From: Prostheceraeus crozeri
Taxonomy: Eukaryota > Platyhelminthes > Polycladida > Euryleptidae
Assembly (NCBI GenBank): GCA_907163375.1
Contig: CAJQUW010009332.1
Location: 1-64,000, forward strand
Direction of reading: 5' to 3'
Length of the DNA stretch: 64,000 bases
Shown: positions 1 through 8,175 of the stretch, one piece after another
How positions within the stretch are numbered: the stretch's first letter is position 1
Layout of the letters: each line of letters opens with the position of its first letter
Translations under genes and position numbers: made by a program
Notes under the pieces: model-generated
Databases searched by the model: none
Told to the model about the DNA's origin: nothing
Seen by the model: only the letters and a program-made list of their open reading frames with translations

Positions 1-270
1 GGCTATAGTGTGTGATGTTTTTGTGTGTAGCGTCCAAACGAAGCATCGGATGAGAAAACGGAGGCCAGATTCGGAATCTACGTGAAATTTTGGGTTAGGA
101 AGGATGTTTCCAGCGAAATCGGAGAGAAAAAATTTTCGGCTGACGTCCCCCCCCCCTGGACAGCTTTCTTCCAGTGGACGGATTTTGTCGTGCGATAGCT
201 CGTTTGAAAGCTAAGAGTGAGACAAATTCAGTGAAAGAATCGGCTTGTTCGTATCTGCCTTCGTTTACAT
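1..270 (+). repeat. Polinton left terminal inverted repeat
   Basis: Starts GGCTATAGTGTGTGATG and is the reverse complement of 22928-23196, including the C-run (140-157) that pairs with the G-run of the right copy. Identity fades after about 270. Because the window begins exactly on matched sequence, the repeat probably continues to the left. Confidence 0.9.
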
Positions 271-399
271 GTGAGACGCCATTTAAGATTTTGGGACATT
301 GGTGAAAAACGACAGAGTTAGAATTTGGGACGTTTTGGGCTGTAGCTTCAAAACGAACTATCGGATTGGTAAACGGATGCCAGATTTGGAATCAACTTG

Positions 400-558
400 A
401 TGTTATTGTCCAATGAGGATCATCATCCAATGAGAATCAAGCATTTCTTTATAAATAGCGAGCCTTCCACAGTGAGAATCATTCCATCGTTGAATCACAC
501 GAGTGACGGACGCACATTTTCTCTCTCTAGTTCCCTGTTCTATTATCCAACTAAAATG
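400..558 (+). promoter_or_regulatory. Left-end promoter and start-codon leader exon
   Basis: Two CCAATGA boxes (410 and 427) are followed by TATAAATA at 450-457 and by a 25-bp box (491-515, TGAATCACACGAGTGACG...). A start codon at 556-558 is followed directly by GTAAGT. A polypyrimidine tract and CAG at 629 make a good acceptor. The first gene therefore appears to have its ATG on a short leader exon, spliced to 630. The same layout occurs in opposite orientation in front of the polymerase gene near 16,565-16,733, with the same 41-nt spacing from TATA to the 25-bp box. Splicing is predicted from signals only. Confidence 0.65.
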
Positions 559-629
559 GTAAGTCGCTACTTCCCTCCCTCTCCTCCCTTGAACGTAAAC
601 TTAATACAATCTTTTTTTTTCATTTTCAG

Positions 630-1334
630 GCATCTACTCCATCTGCTGCACTAGTAGGACAAAATGGCGGTCAAACGTTACAAGGTTCGCTACGGTCAGA
701 TCATCTACAACTGAGGCCAGTGGAAGAAACATCCAAGGTACATAATCCTACACCGCTACAGCGTAAATTTAAACAAGCCTTGCGTTATGATGATCATAGC
801 GTAGTACTCCAAACGGGAATGCTCCCTTCCACGGATGTCAAGATAATGCACAATCAGTATGGGGACTACATACTGATCCCCGTGAGTCCGTACATTCGCC
901 ACCAACTTGATATTATTGAGGAGTACGTGACATTAAATATGGACATTCCTACTCCTCTTGCTCAAGAGTGGAAGGCGAGAGATGACAAGGATACTCCCTA
1001 TAGAAAGATTTGGGATGGTAATCACATTTGCCTACCGGTATCACATTGGTGTACTTACTATAAGAAGGAGGGAGATCATTCAATACCCATCAGATGTGAT
1101 GAGCTCGGAGAAGGTACTTGGGATATCCTTTTCAAAGTGAATGGGCTATATTATGGTCGACACAAGGATAATAAAATAGCCTCTCTCTCCATGCATATGG
1201 AATCCATCCTATATATTCCGAAACCACCCAACGTGGACGACATAATTGATCAAATCCTTAACAGCAGTGGTACGAAGCGCAAGTCGGAGAAGAATGCTAC
1301 ATCAAAACGCAAATCAAAGAAGGAGAATTGCTAG
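630..1334 (+). CDS. Polinton left-end early protein, unknown function
   Basis: A reading frame runs from the predicted splice acceptor at 630 to the stop at 1334, about 234 residues. An unspliced reading would start at 720. The sequence has no domain I can name. The middle is rich in aromatic residues and histidine, and the last ~30 residues are a lysine- and serine-rich tail (KRKSEKNATSKRKSKKE) that looks like a nuclear localisation signal. Its promoter is of the same type as the polymerase promoter, which suggests early expression. It is the first gene of the plus-strand block. Confidence 0.6.
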   Translation, partial: ASTPSAALVGQNGGQTLQGSLRSDHLQLRPVEETSKVHNPTPLQRKFKQALRYDDHSVVLQTGMLPSTDVKIMHNQYGDYILIPVSPYIRHQLDIIEEYVTLNMDIPTPLAQEWKARDDKDTPYRKIWDGNHICLPVSHWCTYYKKEGDHSIPIRCDELGEGTWDILFKVNGLYYGRHKDNKIASLSMHMESILYIPKPPNVDDIIDQILNSSGTKRKSEKNATSKRKSKKENC

Positions 1335-1339
1335 TCCTT

Positions 1340-1494
1340 TCCTAACTCTACCCTATGACAATTCGCTTATGTGCTTTGAGTGTCGTAGACGTGGTCTTAT
1401 TAGATACATTTTACTTCTTCGTTGCCATCATATCATTTGTGTATTTTGTCGTGAAAAGCATCGATGTAATTCTTCATTTTGTAATATGTTATAG
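1340..1494 (+). CDS. Small RING-like cysteine cluster (doubtful)
   Basis: The end of an 82-residue frame (1246-1494) has a C-x2-C ... C-x-H-x3-C-x2-C spacing (CFEC at ~1375, RCHHIICVFC at ~1426) like the core of a RING or B-box finger. The first part of that frame overlaps the preceding gene in another phase, so only the segment after 1340 is likely to matter. A clearer RING-like protein lies at 2571-2900. It may be a short gene, a 3' exon or a remnant. Confidence 0.3.
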
Positions 1495-1536
1495 AACGTT
1501 TCCTTAGATGTGTAAATTTCCGTTTTAGGCTTCTAT

Positions 1537-2076
1537 CATCATTTTTATGGATTGTGAGGGTGAACCTGTACAGGAGCTCAGTGCTATTGCTATGAACAAT
1601 TGGACATATCAGATTGTTAGTGTCTATCATCAACATGCCAACTGCGATCCCAATGTTGATCAATGGGGAGAAAACACATTCATGGACTTAATCTGAAATA
1701 TTTGCAAGACTATGGCTTTTCTTGTGAGAGTGCTCTTCTTATTGACTTTAAACGATGGTTAGCTGCTTTCAATGTTATACGCATCTTTTGTAATAATCCT
1801 GGTAAGGAGAGGAAAGTATTTCCCAATCTAATCATTGATGATATTTTGCTCCCACCTTTGGATAGTAGAGTGAATCAACATTATCATGAAGTCACAAAAC
1901 GTTTTAAGGATTTGTGTGTTCCTATTTTGTCTGTTCGTTGTAGTAGCTACGTTCATAACCAATGCTTCTTTCCTCCTTACCTCAACACTGCCAAAGTCCT
2001 GTATGGTTATCATTGCTCGCTGTATGATAGTTACCAGCTGTATCTATTTTATCTCTTTCAAACCATTGATTTATAA
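1537..2076 (+). CDS. DnaQ/Maelstrom-like exonuclease region of the Polinton
   Basis: The translated region shows MDCEGEPVQELSAIAM near its start, HIHGL in the middle, and YGYHCSLYD near its end. Acidic residues next to a conserved His and a late HCSLYD block recall the RNase H-fold 3'-5' exonuclease family that includes the Maelstrom domain. Such modules occur next to polymerase-type genes in mobile DNA viruses. The family assignment is from memory of motif order, not a search. The gene may be broken. It lies between the left-end gene and the polymerase N-domain paralogue. Confidence 0.4.
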
Positions 2077-2163
2077 TGCATGCTTGTTACCATTATTCAA
2101 TAAATGTTACTATGAGAAGAGTTGTTGTTTTCATGCAATGGATGGGTTAGATAAAGGGCGATC

Positions 2164-2574
2164 ATGTCTTTCTCAAACGACTGCGGAACATTACGTTTTC
2201 ATAGGCAAAGTTTAAAAGGAGCTGTTCAAGATTATGTGATAAAATTTCATAAAGATGAGACCGACATCGAAGCAGTGGTCGATGATGCTAGCACTCTATT
2301 TCTAGAGTTAATGAATACATTCTCTGATAGCATTATCATGGCGCGATTAGTTGCGAAAATTAAGTTTAGTCATTTTGGAAAGGAAGAGGTGGAAAGTCGC
2401 TCTTTCCATTTTGCTTCTTATTCAATGGAAGTGGTAGATCACCCCCAAGAATTTTTTAAAAGACATATGATAAAAATTGCTGAACGTCTTAACGCATTTA
2501 ACCATCATGGTAGCAGTCTAGTGATTGAAGCGATTTCAGATATTCACATTCAACTTTCCATAAAGAAAAATTGA
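2164..2574 (+). CDS. Stand-alone paralogue of the polymerase B N-terminal domain
   Basis: This 136-residue protein aligns by eye with residues ~120-215 of the polymerase at 12595-16413. Shared features in order are a leucine-rich helix, a K-I-K-F strand followed by G and V-E, an F-H strand, V-V-D, an F...H helix, R..AFN/KFN, a serine-rich turn, and a final I-x-I-x-L strand. In many Polinton-family polymerases this module precedes the exonuclease domain, and here it also exists as a separate gene. It could be a polymerase accessory or DNA-binding subunit. Both the start (ATG at 2164) and the stop are clean. Homology is moderately sure, function is unknown. Confidence 0.6.
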   Translation: MSFSNDCGTLRFHRQSLKGAVQDYVIKFHKDETDIEAVVDDASTLFLELMNTFSDSIIMARLVAKIKFSHFGKEEVESRSFHFASYSMEVVDHPQEFFKRHMIKIAERLNAFNHHGSSLVIEAISDIHIQLSIKKN

Positions 2575-2900
2575 AAATGCAGTGGTACTTGATTGTAGCA
2601 CAACTGGTTTTCGAGCTATGTCTGCTCACTCTCGAAGTATATTCCTTCTGTACATGCGTCTATTATTTAGAAAAGGCTAGCAAATTCATATCTTCAAAAA
2701 GACTTGCTATAGACATCAGTAACGGTGAAACTATGTGTTGCGATGTATGTAAGCGAAAGGATGGAAATGAAAAGCGCATCTTCAAGAGATGTAAGCATGC
2801 TTTTTGTCAACGCTGTTTCATACGTAATTGCATTCAACTTTGCCAATGTAACCACTGTGACATTGCTCATTTCGAGTGTCACTTATGTCGCAATAGTTAG
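2571..2900 (+). CDS. RING-finger protein with N-terminal hydrophobic segment
   Basis: A 109-residue frame whose start overlaps the previous stop. Residues ~5-30 are hydrophobic (signal peptide or membrane anchor). Residues ~57-107 hold CCDVCKRK, RCKHAFCQRC, CQCNHC and CHLC, giving a C-x2-C, C-x-H-x2-C-x2-C, C-x2-C series like a RING/E3 ligase. Large DNA viruses use RING proteins to redirect host ubiquitin, and a similar role is inferred here. It is followed closely by the small basic protein at 2952. Confidence 0.6.
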   Translation: MKMQWYLIVAQLVFELCLLTLEVYSFCTCVYYLEKASKFISSKRLAIDISNGETMCCDVCKRKDGNEKRIFKRCKHAFCQRCFIRNCIQLCQCNHCDIAHFECHLCRNS

Positions 2901-2951
2901 TACCTATGCAAATGTGGTAAAGATAGGTTTTAGCAAAGACTAACACGGAAA

Positions 2952-3308
2952 ATGGCGAAACGTAAAATGACGAAACGTAAAAGTCAAAAGTTTTCTTCAG
3001 CCATTCAAGCTCTCCGACGAATGAAAGCAAATCAGCGATACAATGCTATACGACATGCTAACGATAAATTCATTTGTGAAATTATTTCTCATGTGAGGAA
3101 GTTGAGGACGAAGAAATTAGCGCCAAAACAACGAAAGTTACTTAAGCGATATGCTACGAAATTGCGTTTCATCTCCAATCCTAAAGTCGCCCTTCAAAGA
3201 AAGAGGAAAACTCTAACACAAAAGGGCGGTTTCCTTTCAGCAATACTTCCAATGATAGCTCCTGCCGTGGGCAACCTATTGGGAAATATCTTTGGCTCTA
3301 AGCGTTAA
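2952..3308 (+). CDS. Small basic core-type virion protein with glycine/hydrophobic tail
   Basis: A 118-residue, strongly Lys/Arg-rich protein (MAKRKMTKRKSQK...). It ends in GGFLSAILPMIAPAVGNLLG, an amphipathic hydrophobic stretch after a double glycine. Proteins of this layout, basic with a GG-plus-hydrophobic segment, resemble the adenovirus pX/pVI-like core proteins reported in adintoviruses. The GG could be a site for the adenain-type protease encoded at 7688-8149. A second protein with a similar plan lies at 5953-6408. Confidence 0.5.
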   Translation: MAKRKMTKRKSQKFSSAIQALRRMKANQRYNAIRHANDKFICEIISHVRKLRTKKLAPKQRKLLKRYATKLRFISNPKVALQRKRKTLTQKGGFLSAILPMIAPAVGNLLGNIFGSKR

Positions 3309-3339
3309 TTATGCAAATGTTGAGTCTCAAAGTAATAAA

Positions 3340-3956
3340 ATGGATTTCAGACTTCAATGTGATAAAGTTCTGACTGTATCAGGTCCATCTCATGCAGGTA
3401 AAACTGTTTTCACGCTGAATTTATTGGATAAAAGAAGGAGTTGTTTAAGGAACCTATCAATCGAGTGATTTGGTGTTATGGTATTTATCAACCGTCGCTG
3501 TTTCAGGAATTGCAAAGTCGCAACTTTATTCGACATGAAGGAATTATTCCAGTGGATAAACTTCAGTCTAATGATGTTGTTGTATTGGATGATTTATTAA
3601 AAGAAAGTAAGAATTCAAAAGATGTTACAGATATGTTCACTCGCGCAGCACACCATAAAAGGTGTTTTATCATCTATATTACACAAAATTTGTTTCCTGA
3701 TGGAAAAGAAGCTCGTACACGAAACCTGAATACACACTATTATGCTATTTTCAAGAATCCGCGAGATAAAAGTCAATTTGAAATTTTAGCGCGACAAGTT
3801 GCACCCAGAGGATCAAAAGCCTTAATTGAAATTTTTCAAGCAGCTACTGAAAAACCATACGGTTACTTATTCATTGACTTTACGCAAGAGTGTCCGGAAG
3901 AATTTAGATTTCGAAGTGATATTTTGAAAACTCCCATGATTATCTACAAACTATGA
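3340..3956 (+). CDS. FtsK/HerA (A32-type) genome-packaging ATPase region
   Basis: A P-loop sequence (GPSHAGKT) and a Walker B sequence (VVVLDDLL) with the following IYITQNLF strand place this in the A32/FtsK-like packaging ATPases present in nearly all Polintons. The length of about 200 residues is normal for the family. In the virus-like life cycle it would pump the genome into the capsid. Its stop overlaps the start of the next gene (ATGA at 3953), so the two are probably coexpressed. The gene looks broken in this copy. Confidence 0.75.
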
Positions 3957-4581
3957 GTTCTTATTCTCGCATGATTGTTATTCCTCAGGATGAATATGTA
4001 CAATTGACTGCCATGCAGCAAGTAAAGCAACCTCTTGCAAATCAAATGTATAGGAAAGAAATAGATTATCAGCAAAATGTTCACATCAAAGATCCACATC
4101 GTGCTGTATTATTACAATCGGAAACTGTTGAGCAATTGAAAAACTTGAAGAATAAGATGCGTGACTCTGTATCGACTGCTACACCTTTAGCATCTCGCGC
4201 ACATGCCATATCTCTTTTCAACAGTATTGAACCCCATCTCAATGTAAATGATAGAGGAGAAATCATTACAGATGAAAATAAAGTGATTGATGCTTCACGT
4301 TATGAAGACTTGATTCAGTATGCGACACGTAGAAAGCGCCGTCAGGCTATGTTCCACCTGGTTGGTCATACTTTCTTAAACTATTGAAAAAGCATAATGT
4401 GCCAAAATTTGCTTTAAATAATGAGACATTGAAAGAACTTGATTCAACAGTGGCTACTACTCCAATGCTTCAGGCGATGAAAATGCCAACAAATTGGTTT
4501 AAGACGTCACCTGCTACATCCCCTCCCACACTCACTAAGCAAACAAGGGAAGAACTCGACGTAGATCTGTATCGCCACTAA
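3953..4581 (+). CDS. Polinton protein of unknown function between ATPase and integrase
   Basis: Two adjacent reading frames (3953-4387 and 4384-4581) overlap by four bases. The first begins MSSYSRMIVIPQDEYVQL and is helix-rich with a basic end (TRRKRRQ). The second contains KKHNVPKFALNNETL and is proline- and threonine-rich. Similar proteins with an IP-x2-EY start sit beside the ATPase in other animal Polintons as far as I recall, but I know no function. A virion component is possible. Confidence 0.45.
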
Positions 4582-4644
4582 AACTGGTAAAAGGAAAACG
4601 TAAAACAGCTCCTCCTAGGAAATACATGTTCTCAGACTATTAAT

Positions 4645-4860
4645 ATGAAGCAGATGTGTTGCTTGCCATGTAATGAGCCGCCAGAGGTGAATGTCGTTGT
4701 CACTTGCACTTGCTGCGCCAGCTCTCATAATGAAACCCCTAAGCAATGTGAACACGATCGCAAAACCGCTAAAGCTAAATGCTGCAGTTGTTGTAAATGT
4801 AGAAAGGCAAGAAAGAAAAAAGATGAGAAGGAGGAAAAAGAGTCAGCCGTCATCGACTGA
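4645..4860 (+). CDS. Cysteine-rich basic small protein overlapping the integrase (possible)
   Basis: A 71-residue frame with 14 cysteines in clusters (CCLPC, CTCC, KCCSCCKC) and a Lys/Glu-rich tail. It overlaps the first part of the integrase frame in another phase. Such a dense Cys pattern is unlikely by chance, but the overlap and small size leave it uncertain. It could be a small metal-binding protein, or the true integrase start may lie further down so that the overlap is modest. Confidence 0.35.
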   Translation: MKQMCCLPCNEPPEVNVVVTCTCCASSHNETPKQCEHDRKTAKAKCCSCCKCRKARKKKDEKEEKESAVID

Positions 4861-5911
4861 ACGTTTGAAGTCAATCTATTATGATGTAAAACATCCGGCA
4901 GGATTTGCATCTATCAAGAAATTATCAAAAGCGAGTGGTCTTCCACAATCACAAGTGAAACGATGGTTAAAGGGTCAGGCTACCTATACACTCCACAAAC
5001 AAGCGAAAAAGAAGTACCGCACCCGCCATTATATTGTTCATGACATCGATGAACAGTGGCAAGCAGATTTGTGCGATGTTGCCTCCATTTCAAAACATAA
5101 CTCGGGCAATAATTTTATTTTAACCGTCATTGATATTTTCTCGCGTTATGCGTGGGCTCAACCTTTAAAAACTAAAGAAGGGAAAGGAGTAGCAAAAGCA
5201 TTCCAAACAATTTTTCGAGAAGGTCGCATTCCAAAAAGAATTCAGAGTGATCAAGGAAAAGAGTTTGAAAATCAGCATGTGACAAGATTATTTGAGAGGC
5301 ATGACATTGAGTTGTTTAGTGTAAAGAGCGCTTATAAAGCTGCACTCGTTGAACGTTTTAATCGCACATTAAAAAATCGTTTGTGGCGACATTTTACTGC
5401 CAACTTGACACAAAATTGGACAAAGGTTCTACAAGATACACTCCATGCCTACAATCACTCTATCCATCGTTCTATTGGACTCAGACCAGTAGATGTAAAT
5501 GCTGACAATGTAGATAAAGTGCGCGAATCATTCCAACGTAAACGCACTCATGTGAAAAGTGATGTGAAAATTGGCGATAAAGTTCGTATCTCAAAAGTGA
5601 AAAGTGTTTTTGCTAAAGGGTACCTCCCGAATTGGACAGAGGAGGTATTTACAGTATCAAGGATTAATCAAAAAGACTCTCCGACCACCTACAAGTTGAA
5701 AGATTACGATAATGAAGAAATTGAGGGTAGCTTTTACCGCGATGAGATTGAGGTAGTCACTGAAAGTGAAACATATTTGGTAGAGAAAATCATTCGATGT
5801 AAAAAACGGCAAGGTGAAGAATGGTGTCTTGTTAAATGGACTGGTTATCCTTCAAGTATGAACTCTTGGATGCGTCGTGCCGACATCTTTCATCTAAGTG
5901 ATCGACAGTGA
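4691..5911 (+). CDS. Polinton integrase with C-terminal chromodomain
   Basis: A 406-residue retrovirus-type (rve) integrase, which cuts the element's ends and joins them to host DNA. The catalytic triad is visible as D in QADLCDVAS, D in QSDQGKEF and E in ALVERFNRTLK (residues ~120, ~182 and ~218). An N-terminal helical region (ASGLPQSQVKRWL) precedes it. A chromodomain follows at ~360-400 (YLVEKIIRCK..., CLVKWTGYPSSMNSW), which in related integrases steers insertion to histone-marked chromatin. The first ~44 residues are unlike the family. ATG at 4823 (MRRRKKSQPSS) is a better start. Confidence 0.9.
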   Translation: MSLSLALAAPALIMKPLSNVNTIAKPLKLNAAVVVNVERQERKKMRRRKKSQPSSTERLKSIYYDVKHPAGFASIKKLSKASGLPQSQVKRWLKGQATYTLHKQAKKKYRTRHYIVHDIDEQWQADLCDVASISKHNSGNNFILTVIDIFSRYAWAQPLKTKEGKGVAKAFQTIFREGRIPKRIQSDQGKEFENQHVTRLFERHDIELFSVKSAYKAALVERFNRTLKNRLWRHFTANLTQNWTKVLQDTLHAYNHSIHRSIGLRPVDVNADNVDKVRESFQRKRTHVKSDVKIGDKVRISKVKSVFAKGYLPNWTEEVFTVSRINQKDSPTTYKLKDYDNEEIEGSFYRDEIEVVTESETYLVEKIIRCKKRQGEEWCLVKWTGYPSSMNSWMRRADIFHLSDRQ

Positions 5912-5952
5912 TTCATGCAAAGTTGTAACTAACAATGTTTAGGGTTTGAGCT

Positions 5953-6408
5953 ATGAATCCAACTGCCTCATTTTATTCACGACCCTCCTACGTAAGTGGT
6001 GGAGGACAAATTTACATCGGTGCTCGCCGCCAACGTGGAGGTAGCATACTTGGTGCACTGAAATCTGTTGTAGCACCTCTCATATCCAATGTCGGTAGAT
6101 CTTTAAAACGAAATGTTTTAAGTAATGCCGTTGGCTTTGCTGGTGATGTTGCTAGTGATCTTTCCAGAGGTAGAAGTTTTAAGAGCAGTTTGTTGAATCG
6201 TGGGAAGGAACGCGGTTTAAAAACATTGAAGCAGACCATTGCTGGTGTTACTCAAGGAAAGAAATCACCTAAACGAATGAGAAAAGGAAGGAGGAAACAT
6301 CGCGGAGCTGGTAAGGTGCGATCTTCAGTCAAAAGGCATTCACGCAAACGTCGCAGAGGCTCTAATCATTCATCAGGCGCTAAACGACGACGCTGCTATA
6401 ACTTCTAA
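5953..6408 (+). CDS. Glycine/arginine-rich minor virion (pVI/pX-like) protein
   Basis: A 151-residue basic protein between integrase and capsid protein. It starts MNPTASFYSRPSYVSGGGQ, carries RQRGGSILGALKSVVAPLIS (an amphipathic helix after a double glycine) and ends in an Arg/Lys-rich tail (KRHSRKRRRGS, AKRRR). This matches the plan of adenovirus pVI/pX-like membrane-lytic or core proteins. The GG segments may be adenain cleavage sites. The position next to the major capsid gene supports a virion role. The assignment rests on composition and context. Confidence 0.55.
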   Translation: MNPTASFYSRPSYVSGGGQIYIGARRQRGGSILGALKSVVAPLISNVGRSLKRNVLSNAVGFAGDVASDLSRGRSFKSSLLNRGKERGLKTLKQTIAGVTQGKKSPKRMRKGRRKHRGAGKVRSSVKRHSRKRRRGSNHSSGAKRRRCYNF

Positions 6409-6410
6409 TC

Positions 6411-7688
6411 ATGGAGTGTAAAACTTCCGGTTTTTGTTTGTTCGATCAACAAGCCATACAGACAGATATTCTTAGTTCAAGTATTGTAGATTATCATCCT
6501 CGAACAGCTGAGAATGCTGGCCCCATTGAATTTGTTATTCCTGGTGGTAGTGATGACTACATAGATTTGAGTTATGCGATGCTTGATTTGAGGTTTAGAA
6601 TTCAGCAAGCAGATGGAACTGCTATTGACGATGCACATAAAGTTGGACTGAACAATTTACCATTGACTACATTACTTCGCGATGTTTCTCTAACGATTGG
6701 AGAGCAGCAGGTGGAAGGTGGTCAAAGCGATTATCCCTATAAATCATATTTCAATCATGTATCACAGTTTCATCCAGCAGCACAAAAAAGTCATATGGAA
6801 GCCATGGGATGGTACAGAGATGAAGCAGGAAAATTTGATGTTGAAACAAACAGTGGCTTTGTAAAGCGATCTGCTATGATTAAAGATAGTAGAGTATGTC
6901 AGCTATATGGTCCGCTGAATTTAGACTTCTTTAGACAGTCAAAGTTTTTACTCTGTAATACCAGCATGCGACTCAAGCTGACATTGAATAAGCCTGAATT
7001 TGCGCTGAATGCATTTGCTAAAGTTGACAATTTTAGAATTCATGTGGAAGATATTGCACTTTACATTCGTCGAGTAGTACCGAATCCAAGTGTCATTAGA
7101 GGGCATGCTGAAGGTCTTAACCGCCAAAATGCCATTTACCCCGTTCAGCATACAAAGCTTCTCACCTTTACAATTCCGAAAGATCAAAAGAGTTTCATGA
7201 AAGATGGCCTCTTTCCATCGGAAGCACCGAAGCTCCTCATGGTGGCAATGGTTGAAAATGATGCATTTAATGGTAATATAAAGAAGAATCCTTTCAATTT
7301 TAAACACAATCAGTTAAGTGAAATTGCTTTACGTGTTAATGGTGTGAGTCATCCTGGTCCACCCTACAAACCAGATTTTGCTTCGGATCAATTTATGCGC
7401 AGTTATGTTGATTTTATGGATGTCTTTGGCTTTTACAATACGGATGATACCAACGGACTGACTATGAAAGAGTTTAAGAGTGGATATACTATTTATGCAT
7501 TTGATTTGACTGCTGACAGCGATATTAGTGCACCCTATCGTCAAGCGAACGTGCCTCATAATATTCGTTTGGATTTGACGTTCAAAAGAACACTACCTGA
7601 GACGATCAATGTATTAATTTATGCAGTCTTCGATTCAAATATTGAAATTACAAAGTATCGTGACGTGATTCTTCAGTATAATCGTTAA
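6411..7688 (+). CDS. Hexon-like major capsid protein (double jelly roll, inferred)
   Basis: A 425-residue protein starting two bases after the preceding stop. The block EFVIPGGSDDYIDLSYAML near residue 43 is shared by a widespread invertebrate family (C. elegans F54H12.2-like) that matches the adintovirus hexon. Other marks are LRDVSLTIGEQQVEGG and a closing segment PETINVLIYAVFDSNIEITK. It would build the icosahedral shell. Its stop overlaps the start of the protease (ATG within TAATGAG at 7688). The assignment to the double-jelly-roll fold is from family knowledge, not seen directly. Confidence 0.75.
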   Translation: MECKTSGFCLFDQQAIQTDILSSSIVDYHPRTAENAGPIEFVIPGGSDDYIDLSYAMLDLRFRIQQADGTAIDDAHKVGLNNLPLTTLLRDVSLTIGEQQVEGGQSDYPYKSYFNHVSQFHPAAQKSHMEAMGWYRDEAGKFDVETNSGFVKRSAMIKDSRVCQLYGPLNLDFFRQSKFLLCNTSMRLKLTLNKPEFALNAFAKVDNFRIHVEDIALYIRRVVPNPSVIRGHAEGLNRQNAIYPVQHTKLLTFTIPKDQKSFMKDGLFPSEAPKLLMVAMVENDAFNGNIKKNPFNFKHNQLSEIALRVNGVSHPGPPYKPDFASDQFMRSYVDFMDVFGFYNTDDTNGLTMKEFKSGYTIYAFDLTADSDISAPYRQANVPHNIRLDLTFKRTLPETINVLIYAVFDSNIEITKYRDVILQYNR

Positions 7689-8149
7689 TGAGTTGGTTGA
7701 CTGCTGACGATATTAAGACTAAAGTGCAGCGTAATGCAGACGAAGCGACGTTGAAAGCTTTCGATAATGTCTATTCACTCGATACCTTACCACCTGCAGT
7801 AAATCACTATCCCATCTTTATTGTGCTAAACACTCATTCACAGAATTTAGGCGGTGAGCATTGGAAAGCGATCTTTATTGGAGAAGACCGACGTGGTGAA
7901 CTATTTGACTCTCTTGCTCAACCTCCAAATATACCAACACAGCAGTGGTTGAGAAAACATACGCGTCAATATCAGCGAAATGAACGCATACTACAACATC
8001 CACTTTCATCAACGTGTGGTGCTTTTGTACTGTACTTCATCTTAAAACGTTTACATGTATCTCGATTTGCATCTGTTATTCAAAACTTTTCATGTAATCC
8101 ATCCTCTAATGAAAAAATGATTTGTAAGTTCTATCATGATTTGAAATAA
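7688..8149 (+). CDS. Adenain-type (C5/Ulp1-like) cysteine protease
   Basis: A 153-residue protein with the catalytic layout of adenovirus protease: His in GEHWKAIFIG (~60), Asp/Glu in GELFDSLAQPP (~75), Gln region QHPLSST and Cys in STCGAFVLYF (~115). Adenains process capsid and core precursors during particle maturation. Start overlaps the capsid gene stop. The stop codon lies inside an AATAAA signal at about 8143-8150. It faces the minus-strand TBP-like gene tail to tail, only 26 bases away. Confidence 0.85.
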   Translation: MSWLTADDIKTKVQRNADEATLKAFDNVYSLDTLPPAVNHYPIFIVLNTHSQNLGGEHWKAIFIGEDRRGELFDSLAQPPNIPTQQWLRKHTRQYQRNERILQHPLSSTCGAFVLYFILKRLHVSRFASVIQNFSCNPSSNEKMICKFYHDLK

Positions 8150-8175
8150 AAACATCATGTTGGAAAAATTGTTTT

